Source of the DNA: Davidsoniella eucalypti
Taxonomy: Eukaryota > Ascomycota > Sordariomycetes > Microascales > Ceratocystidaceae
Assembly: GCA_004009845.1 (NCBI GenBank)
Contig: RMBW01000148.1
Location: 18,938 to 82,937 of the forward strand
DNA length: 64,000 nt
Direction of reading: 5' to 3'
In this document: piece after piece, positions 40,201 through 50,918 of the stretch
How the letters are laid out: each line of letters starts with the position of its first letter
Numbering within the stretch: position 1 is the first letter of the stretch
Translations under genes and position numbers: made by a program
Notes under the pieces: model-generated
What the model saw: the letters and a program-made list of their open reading frames with translations, nothing else
Databases searched by the model: none
Told to the model about the DNA's origin: nothing

Positions 40201-43077
40201 ATCGACGAAGTTACCGAGCCAGAGACCTCACCCAAGTACCGTGACTCGTTCCAGTCTTCGGTTTACAGCCTACCTATCGCAGACCACACTGCCCTAGACG
40301 ACCCAGACCCAGACCGGTTCGACCTTGATATTGCGCTAGAGACGCCTTTGAGTAAGCCGCCTACTCGTCCTACTTCCGAAGTATCGCAGTATTCCCCATA
40401 CTCTAGATCTTCGTCGCCGCCACTGTTGCCTCCTAAGCTGCAACAAAGGTTGTCGCTGGACACCCCACCACCACCACCACCAAAGCCGGAGAGATCCTCC
40501 GCTGCAACCGCCAAAATTCCGTCCCACGTTGACGCCGTACTTTCTTCACCCATATCCACATATACACCAGGCGAGCTCAACAAGCCGCTGCCAAAGTCAC
40601 CTAGCGGGACTACCGATCAAGGCTTCTTCGGCTGGACACCGGGTGCTGCTTCGCCTTCGAACAGCGCCTTTTCGTCCATTCCATCCCCCGTGTCTCCCCA
40701 ACGCACATTCTCCTCAGATGATACGGCCGGCGTATCGACAAATGCCTACACTACTCCCAAGAATATACCCGCCCATGTCTTGGCCAATCAGAACGCCATT
40801 GAGTACTGCGAAGACTTCCAAACACCACACACACAAAGAAACCTGGCCCCCACCAATAGCTCGGGGTTAGCGTTATCCTCTACCTCTCACGGCTCTCCAC
40901 ACGAGATCGACGAGATGGAGGACGAACTTAAAGCCATCAGCGTTGAGCTGGCGGCTTCTATCCGTCGTGAGATGGATCTTGAGGATCTGGTTGACCGCCT
41001 ACAGGGCGAAATCACCAACCCCACTAACAGCAAGCGTACCAGCGACTATTTCTCCGACTCCGGCTACGGCTCAGCCAAGTATGACTTTGAGCAAAGCGGC
41101 CGCGAAGAGGTTGAGAAGGTCCAGCGCAAGGCTGATCAAGAAAAAGCCCAGATTCGTCTTGAGCTCACTACGAAGCTTCAAGATGAGCGTGAGAAGCGCC
41201 GGGATCTGGATGCTCAGATTCAAGAGCTTTCAGCAAAGGCCATCCGTGCCAGCGAGACTACACAGAACTCGGCTGTCGATCATAGCAGACTCCAGGAGCT
41301 TGAGGCCCAATGCGAAGATCTGCGCCGCCGTCTATCTGATGAGCGGGAAGTCAAGAACAACTTTGAAATTCTGTTGACTGCTCTCAAGTCTGAGCTCGAA
41401 GTCACCACGGGAGAGCGTGACAACCTGCGCGAGGAAGTGATTCCTAAGCTCACTGCTCGTGTCGAGGGACTCGAGGCGGAGAACGCTGAGATGTCTACAC
41501 AGTCATACGAATCGTCTAAACTACAGCAAGAGCTCAAGGCCCTGCGTGATGAGAACGACAACCTACGAAATAGCAAGTTCGAGTCTGAGATGAAGACTCG
41601 TGTCACATCACTAACGCGCTCTAACTCGGTCGCTTCTCAAACTTTCAAACTCCAGAAGGCGCCACCCAGCTTAACCCGTTCTAACACCGTCAAGGGCAAC
41701 ACTGGCGAGAAGCCTGCATCGCTTGAGTCCAAGGAGGTCGTCCTAGAGCGTCTTAAGGATGTCGAAGCCCAGCGTGACGCGCTGCACAATGCCCTCAAGT
41801 CTCTTCTAGAACGCCAAGAGTTCCAGAACCGCGAGAATGAGAAGCGCATCAAGAGTCTTGAGCACGATCGTGCTCGTCTCTTGGATGACTCGCCTCGCAA
41901 GGCAGGCTACGAGAAGGAGATCGAGAACCTCAAGCTTGAGATTGCTGTCCTGCGTCGCCGTGCTGAGGAAGCAGTTGACCAGAAATGGCGTGTTGAGGAT
42001 GGTCTACGTGGCTTGAAGATGGATCTAGACCGTGCTGAGGCTGAGATTGCTTCCCTCAAGAACCTCCTGGAAGCCAACGACATCATGGCGCCTCCTGCCT
42101 TTAACTCTTCTAATGGTCCTGGCGCCGGCAACGAAAATAGAGCGTCGTCCGAACTTCTGGACGATTCCCTGCTGAACCTACAGGCGGCTTATGCCGAGTC
42201 TCTGATTCGCATTCGTAGTCTGGAGGCTGCTACCTCTGACGAGAAGACAGTGGTTGCGATTCAGCGTCTGGAGAGCGCCCTTGCCGCTGTGACGGCTGAT
42301 CGCGACTCTGCTCGTGTCGAGGCTGCTAGTCTTCGCATTCAGGCCATGAACGCCTCAGCGAACCAGGCGGATCACCTCAAGAGCGAGCAGACACTTTCAG
42401 ACCAGCTACAGGCGTCTGCTCGCCGCATCGAAGAACTTGCCGCCCAGGCCAATGAGCAGATTTCCATCAACAGCGGTCTTCGTCAACGTCTAGTTGACAC
42501 TGTTTCCCGCGGCGAGGCTGATCGCCAGGCCAATGTTTCGTGGGTCAACCAGCTGCAGGAGCGTCTGCGTGTAATGGAAGACCAGCTCAACTCGGCGCAG
42601 TCCGCCACTGAGGATCGCATTGTCAAGTATGAACAGGAGATCATCGCGCTCAAGGCAGCCTCGAACTCTCAACTCCAGCGCATTGGATCGCCATTAGGTA
42701 GTGGCGGCAGCGGCGGTTTCCGGTCACCTGGATTCCGGTCGCCTGGATTCCGCACTGTCATGGTTACCGAGCAGCAGCACTTATCACCTATGGCCTCACC
42801 CATGTTCCCCAAGTCGCCACGGAGCCCACGCATGGTTAACAGCAAGTCCTTCGAGGATGAAGCCGAGCGCATTCGTCTACGCAACAAGGTCCAGGAGCTA
42901 GAAAAGGCACTTTCGGACGCGGAGACAGAGATGCAGAACATCGTCAGCAAGATCAGCGAGGCACAGATCCAGGTTCTCATGCTCCAGGAGGAACGCGATG
43001 CCGCTATGCGTGAGACCCGCAAGGTGCAGAAGGCTCTAAACGAGGAGATTGCCAAGGCACAGAGTCTGGTGGCTTAA
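37216..43077 (+). CDS. large fungal coiled-coil protein, function not established
   Basis: Three exons, 37216-37695, 38338-39161 and 39762-43077, give 1539 residues. The introns are 642 and 600 bases, far longer than others here, but borders are canonical (GTAAGT...CAG with TACTAAC; GTATGT...GCAG) and both joins keep frame. The first 800 residues are Ser/Thr/Asp-rich and probably disordered, with acidic stretches and a Pro6 run near residue 672 that could bind SH3 or profilin-type partners. From ELKAISVELAASIRREMDLEDL (about residue 823) nearly to the end the protein is a long coiled coil with heptads of Leu/Ile and Glu/Lys, broken by SDYFSDSGYGS and a Ser/Pro/Gly hinge near 1410. It resembles large coiled-coil proteins annotated in Aspergillus as 'M protein repeat' or septation-related, from memory and not verified. 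A role in polarity or septation is inference. Confidence 0.85.
39199..39246. repeat. AT-rich near-palindrome inside intron 2 of the coiled-coil gene
   Basis: TATGTATATATATTTA and its near-exact reverse complement face each other around a TATATA centre, so the intron RNA could form a long A-U hairpin. It lies about 40 bases after the 5' splice site. Confidence 0.75.
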
Positions 43078-45826
43078 AGTTCATAATCCCACACGTAACT
43101 TTTTCTCTTTTCTGACGATATCACGAGTTTCACCGGTCACTAAAATGCAACATTATCGAAAATGTTCATGGCGAACGAACCTATGCATTGCATTTCCCAT
43201 TATTTTCCTTCTCTTTACTTCTCCAGCGAAGCCTTCTTTCTTCATATTTCTATTCAATTCGATATACCCACTGCACTATAAAGCCAACGATCATATCTTC
43301 CGGGGCAGACATTTTCAGAGTCTTTGAAAAGATACCTGAGCTTATACTTGTAGTAAGCTATAATGTTTTCTATTCTTAAATTTTACTTTACTTCTTTCTA
43401 AGCAGCCTTTACCAAGGCCAGCTTAGCCTTTTTCTTCTTTTCTTGACGGATAATTTGTATTTGACGTCGTTATATCAGGATTTCTCATCCGCTATAGATA
43501 CAGCTGGATGGCTCCTACTTTTTTTTTTTTTCACTATTTGGTTGGGCATATATATTTTGGTCTTTTTTTATTTATATATTCTTTCCATGTCTTTTGTATA
43601 GTATGCTCGGCATATACAGGCACATTTCTTTCTATATTATTATTATATCTTATGGCTACATGCTTGAAAACATAGAAATATCTGATTACCTATTAAGTTA
43701 TTACTTCACTTGTGTTTAACGTCTACATTCGATCAAGTTTTATTCTTTAACTGCTAACTATATGAAACTTGACTTTATTAATGTCCATCTTAATCATAAA
43801 GAGTATAAAAATCTGACCAGAGAACTGGATAGATAGACATTTGAGACTGACATCCACAATGGAAAAGCAAACATCAGCGAACCTGCTTTTTTCATCGCAT
43901 CCGTGGTATGCAACAACTCCCATATGCTGTCGTGTCGAACAAACATATCAGCGAGGTCTATGTTTATGAGTCGTACTATAACGCTCACTACATAATCCTT
44001 GACATGGACAATGTTCTTCTTTAGTGTCGTACATATCTGTACATCATGTACAACCATTAGTAAAACATCTTCTTAAACTCCTTGCTTATCACCGTTGCAG
44101 TCGTTGTAATCGTGTGCTTTTTACCGAACTTTGTTTCCAAGCCCTTTGTTTGCTATATATCTGGCCATTCTTATCCACGTCCTCCGAAGCAAGACCCGAA
44201 GCGTCTATGAATATGAGGCGTTGGGAACTGTTTGTGATGGTTTGCCCAAAGTTTGTGTGTAATGTCTTTTTTGTTTTGTTTTCTTGTCGTTTGTGAGTTT
44301 CGTCTCACAATGTTGCTAAGGCCATTCTTGGGGGCGTTTCCGTCGACGGTAGAACTTAGTATATACAGCCCATGGAACATGTTGTCTTCTATGGACCGCT
44401 TGTTACTCTAGTGTATCTTCTACACCCCCTCCAAGACATGATACCTTGGAAATTAGAAAGGACATCGGCGTCGTAGAATTACATAAACGTGCCTAATGCG
44501 CATCTTCGATACAGGATAAATTCGTATACAGTCATCTAGATATGTAAATGCGACTTACAAGTTTAACCAACTTGTTTTTATCTCTAGCCAACAATGTAAC
44601 TAACCTAACTTTCATTCGTATCATGGTAAATCCTAGGTCCAAATATACAGTACTGTATACAACCATCTAGTTGTGTGTCTGCTTTAGGCATAGGATCAGA
44701 TGCTGCATTCGAAAGAGTCAATAGGGCAGTGATTTTTGTCTGTATATTTTAGCGAGTGCAACAAGTCAGCATGAAACTCATAGCTTCAAGAATAAATAAG
44801 CCATAAAACCTACAGTTGTGTTACTTCCAGGACTTCCTTACGCTGTCGAAATCTATTCAACGACTTCAGAGTCTATAAAAAAAACATTGATTTATTGTCT
44901 ACTGTGCAAAAAGTCAAGTGACTATACATAGTCTCATCCAACAAGCCATTGGCAACGGCGAGTCTCACAAGTACTTGCACACGGGAAATTGCAAAATGGT
45001 ACATAGAACTATGTTGTAGTAAAAGCGAGATAACACTGTGTATTTTCGTTGCCTTATCCGACCGAGTTGGATTTATGGTCCTCCAAACCTCACCCACCAA
45101 CATATCAGCGCAAGCACCAAAAAAAGACTCAAGTCGGCTAGGAAAATTTAGCCATGAAAGGGCTGATGATAGGAGCAATGGCTTCTCCGGTACCTTTTTT
45201 ATTTCCTTAGGAATAGAAAGGCTAAGGAGTACATCTCTGTTATAGCAGATAATTGGCTATACACACCATCAGAAAAAAAGGTGGACAGACAAACGCTGGG
45301 CTGGCAGTGGCAAAATGTTGTATGAGTGCTCCTATTTGCCAAAAAAAGACTGCATCGTTTATATGTAGAACTACCAAAAGGAAAGTTAAAGAGCCATATG
45401 TATAATTCCTGAGATATAGGACTAGTACGATGTTCCGATACTGTCAGTCATTTGTGTCATTATGGAATATGGTATTCAAGTATGTTTCAAATATAATTGC
45501 ATACAATAGTCAGGGAAGCACAGTTTACAAGAGACAAAAGGTGGAAAAATTATGAATCATATGATTAGAATATATGACAGTACACTTATGAGATCAAAAC
45601 AAAAAAGCAAAAAAAAGCAAAACAAATCCAAGCCCCCCCCAAAAAACCATGTTGGACCGGTGTCAACAACATTATATCCCCAAGACCGACGCTAAATCGG
45701 AGTTGAAATCCAATAGAAGTCCAAGTCACCAACTTCTAGAAGACCAGCTCCATGTATATCTGTACATCCGCAACATTAGGAAACCGGTGTTTCGATGTCT
45801 GCGTTTACAGAAGACCTAGAGGCCCT
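43078..45826. other. intergenic between convergent genes, no gene seen
   Basis: Contains the 3' flanks of the coiled-coil gene (plus strand) and the ZIP gene (minus strand). It is AT-rich with T runs near 43.52 kb and A/C runs near 45.6 kb. Short open frames show no motifs. Confidence 0.6.
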
Positions 45827-47395
45827 TTAAGCCCAGTAGCCAACGAGACTCATGAGACCTGCGCCAATAAGAACGAAGGTGAAGGCCAGAGCGCGCTTCC
45901 AGCCACGAAGAGTCTCCCAGCTCTCGTCGCTCAGGAAGTCATCTTGCATGATCTCGGCGATGGCAGTAAAGGTCAGGACTCCGGCGGAAACGGCGTTGGC
46001 GATTCCAACAACCAGAAGGCCAGAGACGGACTCGGGCTCATACAGGGTGTGGGTGCCAATACCGATCACCTGACCAATGGGCGTACTAAAGAAGCAGAGA
46101 TGTTAGTAGGATGTTCTATGGAGGTTCAATGTATACATGTAAAAGGAACAAGATAACATACGTAAGGGCATAGGCAATGACCATAATCCAAGGCTGGATG
46201 GACTTGTGGGGCCAGGCAATGTTCGCAATGCGAGAGCCCAGAGCTAGACCTTCGAAAATCTCTATGAATCTGTATTAGTGACTGATTGAGATACAATTCG
46301 CAGTGTAATGGCACTTACGGTGGAAGAGAATAGCAATCACGAATGCAATAAAGCCAGAGCCAGTGACAACACTGAGTGACATGCCAATGAAAACGCTGTG
46401 GAAGATGATACCGGCCTCAAGCAGACGGCACTGCATGACCTGCTTGGAGATGGGCGATTCGAGAGATTCACCACCGTTGATAGGCTGGGCCTTGACCTTG
46501 CGCTGGATGCGGGCAGGGCTCAAGGCCATTTCCACAACGACGACGAAGAGAATGGCAGCCATGACGATGACACCGGGAGTGGAAGGGTAAGTCTCGGTGA
46601 AGAAAGCGGGTAGCGAGTGGTGCGTAAGAGCGGCGAAGGCAGTAGGTAGTAGATGTAGAAGGCAGTGGCTAGAAGAACGCCAGTGCCGATGTGCCGAGCG
46701 CCGAAGAAGATGGTTTTTTCAATGATGCTGGAGCCAACCTTGCGAGTGAGGAGAGGGAAGACGCAGGCAGCACCAGAGCCAGCAAATAGGATGAAAACGG
46801 CAGCGACGTGAATCTTCATGTCGTAGACGAGATGCTCATGCTCATGCTCATTTTCGTGGTCATGTTCATGATCGCCGTGGTGGTGACCTATGTGACGTCC
46901 GGAAAGGTGCTTGAAATCGTGGACATACGTACCATTGAAGCTGGCCAAGCCATTTCCAACAGCCTGGACAGTGCCGCTACCAGTGGGGATAGCGACGGCA
47001 GTGCCAGAAACAGGGAGAGTGACCGCGGTGCTAGTGGTGTTGGGATAGTAGATGCTAGAGATAGAGGAGTGATGGGTACCATTGTTGTAAGCCCAGGTGG
47101 TATTGGCAAGCGAGTTGAAGGCGGTGATGTTGTTCATGGAAGGGACCGAAGGGAGAGACACATCGACATTGGAAGAGTGATGATCACCCTTAACAACAAA
47201 AGCAATGTAGCCAAGGCCAACGTTCAAAAGCATAGAGGCAGCGAGAAGGCCAATGACAATTTGAGGGAGGTGGGAGATGGCCTTGTCAACGAACTGCTTA
47301 AATCGAGTAGGCCCCTTGGGAGGTTCCTTTTCCAGAAGAGGGGCAGGAGGGAAATGAGAGTAGCTCGGAGGAGAAGACGAAGAATAGTCACTCAT
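45827..47395 (-). CDS. ZIP-family zinc transporter, frame broken by one missing base
   Basis: ZIP proteins import zinc or iron into the cytosol. Exons: 47395-46319, 46261-46162 and 46085-45827, with introns of 57 and 76 bases. With one base restored the three exons read through as 478 residues. Features: cytosolic N terminus, a first membrane helix at about 45-67, an Asn/Ser/Thr-rich loop with possible N-glycosylation sites, a His-rich stretch (HHHGDHEHDHENEHEHEH) at about 170-190, then the ZIP core with EAGIIFHSVFIG and HQIFEGLALGSRIA, the metal-site helices. Between 46657 and 46658 one base is missing after Phe246: the flank reads ATAF, then the shifted frame continues PTAFAAL, and inserting a single base restores the usual VHLLPTAF. 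As written, translation stops after 291 residues, losing most helices. Either a sequencing error or a very young null allele. Confidence 0.88.
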
Positions 47396-48904
47396 ATTGA
47401 ATGATGTGTGTTGTTTGAATTGATATTTGAAGAATTGGTTTGGAGGTTTTGGTCGAAATCAAGCTGTGATTCTGACTTGAGCTGCAGAAGTGCGATGTGT
47501 ATGAGGAGAAAATATTTTTTAAGAAGCAGAGAAGATTCTCCCCAACTTATAGATAGCAAAACTCACTCACAAGAATTAGGACTTGAGGCAAATAAACGTA
47601 TGGAAGTATCCGGGAGTGGACTAGTGGAGCAATTCTATTTGGGTCTGGCCAATTTGGACTTATACATATTATATACTGGACACCATCGAAAGCGGTGTGG
47701 CATTGGATATAGCACACGAGTGAGTTGTATCTAGGCTGTGGCTTAGCTAGCTATACTACAACCGGCCGATTCCTAATAGAAACCTGATTTGGAATGGGAA
47801 CCCACGGTTAATAGTCATGGTTAAATGGTTAAACATCGCACATGCTTAGGTCAATTGGGGACTAGCAAGAGCAATAATGACAGCTACGAGAGTGACTTAT
47901 GATAGCAAAGTATTTTACCTAGAACTCTAGACATTATAGGACATTACAGGACATATTTAATATAACATAAGCTTTAAGCTTGGTGTCAAATAGGGAAATC
48001 ACGAGATTTTGGTATTTATACGGAATTGCTCAATTGGCATTGAAGCTTAGCCGAACCTTACGATTTACAACATAGAGTAAAAAAAGTTTACTTTGATGTT
48101 TTTTAAGGCAAAACGCTAGTCATAATGTAAAGGATAAAGATTTATACCTCCGATAAAACTCGTGATCTGCTAACGCAGCTGGGCACCAAGATATTTCATA
48201 GTTACAACATCACGACTTGCTAAATTGGAGGCTTAAATAACAGTTTTTGAGAGAAAGATGTTATAAGTAGTCTCAAGGTATGACTTTAGACTGGGACTAA
48301 AAGTCTTGGCATTTTACACAAGAAAATTGGACAACCCTTATAATCATCATCTCTTTGGCAACCCTTATAGCAGCTGACATACAGTCATATGATAAGTCAC
48401 GTGAGATAGATAAGGGCATGGGTTGCCGCTTATGGCTGGGGGTTACATTCATATTGCAAGACTCTCTCATCAGCATATCTCATTCATCGCTTTAAGAGAA
48501 GTACATATATCATACATAGATAGCGGTTTATCTATTAAAATAGTTTACGGATTGTTGTAGTTGATGCATCAGCTAGCCTAGCAGAACTTGGGCTAACTTG
48601 TGTGATACCGACGATACTTTTCTCATGTTCTTTTTAGTTATTGCGCGTTTTCTTTCTCTTTCTTTTACTAGCCGTCTATTCTATCTTAGTTGCTTGTATC
48701 TATTTGCATATGGAAGTTGCCCATTTGGGAGCTGGCTGTACGGAATAAATATTCGACTTGCAGTTTTGTCTTCCCAAACACCAAATTTCTTCCCAATGTG
48801 ATTCTAACCGAATCCAGCGTCGTCGTTTTATTTTTCATCTCTATCGTACTATTGTACTATCTTCCCATTTCATCATACACAAAGAATACCAAAGCTACTT
48901 AGAA
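47396..48904. other. intergenic upstream of the ZIP gene
   Basis: Promoter side of the ZIP gene, then AT-rich sequence. No match to a palindromic zinc-response element (CCTTNAAGG) was seen close to the start. No gene is supported. Sequence over 48.5-48.9 kb is T-rich and leader-like, ahead of the relic at 48.9 kb. Confidence 0.5.
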
Positions 48905-49200
48905 ATGAGCGCTCAGAGTAATGGCTCTTCATTGCTGCCATCAATGGCTTTGTAAATGTCCGCCAGCAGGCTGATTTACAACGGGATGTTACTTCAGAAG
49001 CACAAAATGCCATTTACGAGCAATATATCAAGTGCGACGAGGAGCGCATTGAGAATCTGAAGTTGAAAGTTGTTAAGACTTGAGAGAACCAAAAGGCACT
49101 TTCGGCAGAATACAACAAAAAGAGTGGCAATCCTTTGTTTCGTGTACAGGTGGCCGGTCCACAAAAGTCAAGAAGAGCGAGTCCGAGATGCTACCGGCCG
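48905..49200 (+). pseudogene. possible 5' relic of an unrecognised gene, cut off at a 5S rRNA gene
   Basis: An ATG at 48905 opens a short frame (MSAQSNGSSLLPSMA) that stops at once. A one-base shift near 48948 continues as FVNVRQQADLQRDVTSEAQ, then a charged helical stretch EERIENLKLKVVK, an in-frame TGA at 49081, and NQKALSAEYNKKSGNPLFRV beyond it. The peptide is rich in charged helix-forming residues and looks like decayed coding sequence. The family is unknown to me. It fades out at about 49.2 kb, just before the 5S gene, which may have landed in or beside it. Chance is possible. Confidence 0.35.
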
Positions 49201-49239
49201 TTGACACGGAGGGTCTCGGTCGGCTTTCGGCGGTTCCTT

Positions 49240-49245
49240 TATAAT
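49240..49245 (+). promoter_or_regulatory. TATA-like element of 5S rRNA gene copy 1
   Basis: TATAAT at -29 to -24 relative to the 5S start. The same hexamer at the same distance precedes the second 5S copy, and the CTTCTAAGCCCCAAATTCTC block after it is shared. External TATA elements are known for fungal 5S genes alongside the internal control region. Confidence 0.6.
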
Positions 49246-49268
49246 GCCTTCTAAGCCCCAAATTCTCA

Positions 49269-49387
49269 ACATACGACCACAGCTGATAGAAAGCACGGGA
49301 TCCCGTCCGCTCTCCCCTAGTTAAACTATCAAGCGCTCGATCAGTACTACGGTGGGTGACCACGTGGGAATACCGGGTGTTGTATGT
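49269..49387 (+). rRNA. 5S ribosomal RNA, copy 1
   Basis: 119 bases from ACATACGACC to TTGTATGT, whose ends pair as helix I of 5S rRNA. It contains the diagnostic GGGATCCCGTCCGCTC block (loop B/helix III side), TTAAACTATCAAGCG with the A-box region, and GGTGGGTGACCACGTGGGAAT (C box, helices IV/V). A T5 terminator follows at once. It stands alone among protein genes, as in many Pezizomycotina where 5S genes are dispersed. It differs from the copy at 53.7 kb at two positions (CACAG/CATAG and GCTCG/GCCCG). Confidence 0.95.
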
Positions 49388-49388
49388 C

Positions 49389-49393
49389 TTTTT
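49389..49393 (+). terminator. RNA polymerase III T5 terminator of 5S copy 1
   Basis: Five T on the coding strand one base after the mature 3' end. Confidence 0.8.
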
Positions 49394-50918
49394 GGTGTTT
49401 GTGCACCTTTTTTGCTGTAGTTTTCCCTAATTCTTACATGTCATATCCATGACACTGTATACAACCTTCCCTCCGGGGGGTACATTGAGCAATCTAGTTG
49501 AATATAATAGTAAATAAGTTGGCCAGACGGTGGGGGCTGTGAACAAGAGGTAGTTTGGTTGAGAAGTGATGTCAAGCTGTTCTTCAACAGGAGGAGGGTC
49601 TCAAGAGCCCTTTCCACTTGGAAAATAGTGAAACTAACTATAGTCATACTCAATTGGAGAGACAAGATTACTCCTTATCTGCCTGCAGCAAGTAATTAAG
49701 TCCGTTTTAGAACTGACTACTAAGTCTTAAGTATCATTGGATAGAGTTCTTGCCTTGAATGCCAGATCATGAGATCACAGGAGATGCTCTACATGCGACA
49801 TAGATATATGAGTTGTTCAGAAGGTATTAGATGACTAGCCAGTCAAAAGTCGATATTGAATTGACGAATCAAGACAGCAAAAGACCGGCAGTTCAAGTCC
49901 AGCTCGATTCATTCTTTGCTAGCTATAACTTAACTCGCGGATGCCGTGCGGCCTACATATCATTTTGCATCTCAATAATGAGATTAACTCGGGTTTTGAA
50001 GAAAAAAGCTTGGCAGTCGATTCTAAAAGTCTTGGCACGGCGAAAACTCCTTTTACATTCTTGTCAAAGCTATTGTCTTTCAACTTTTCAGCAGCTTGAC
50101 ACAACAGACCCAAGGGCTAAATTAGTGTATATAACGTTGTGTCACATATCTTTTGGCCAACCAGCATTTATGAAGCTTGAACTACATGCCGTCACATCTC
50201 ACGATGCCGAAAAATCAATGTATAATTCACACAAGACCTATTTCAGGACTTTTTCCCTTATACATAAATTACAGAGTGACCATAGGACTGAATAGAAATT
50301 AATTTCCTTCGTTGGATTCTTCAGTTTTCGGTATTTTTTGCCTCAGTTCCGCATTCAACATTCTGTGCATAAAATTTGTAATTACACTGTGGAACTCTCA
50401 GATATACATCAAGATCTAAAGCTGCCAGTAGTTACATCTATAGATTCTCCATGGCACCAGGTAATACAGTCCAAGAACTAAATTATCCGAAAGAGTGAGT
50501 GTCAACCATTGCAGAGACAGAATCATATTCCCCATTTACATCTATAACCATCATTCACTAGTAGCACTAATTGAGAAGCAATGCTTTCATAGTGGCTTAG
50601 TGTGCCTACATCTCTCAAGGTTAGGACTTTTTTCTCATATAGAGATCAAACCGGCCTAGTGGCATCATGTGCCTCCAGACTTCAATGAAAGTCTGGATTC
50701 TGATCCCCACAAGAAAGGAGTCCTAAAGATTAGATATCTAGAGGTCTATATAATGAAACTAGAGTTTCTAATTCTTAAAATTTTCCTGTTGGTCTTTCTT
50801 CCTCAATCATATCTCTGTAGTGATCCATTACTATAGAAAGTTTACCTCAATATTTTTACCTTGCACTTCAATCCCACTTTGCATACCATTTTTGATACTA
50901 GTTGTCACTGCCTTCAAA
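49394..50918. other. intergenic, 5S copy 1 to the MFS transporter
   Basis: No gene I can support. A 154-codon frame at 49.83-50.30 kb has no motif or codon bias. The transporter promoter should lie in the last few hundred bases. A short hairpin (TCCAGACT...AGTCTGGA) lies near 50.68 kb. Confidence 0.5.

Noticed and set aside
49831..50295. 154-codon open frame
   Set aside because: No motif, no codon bias, no intron pattern.
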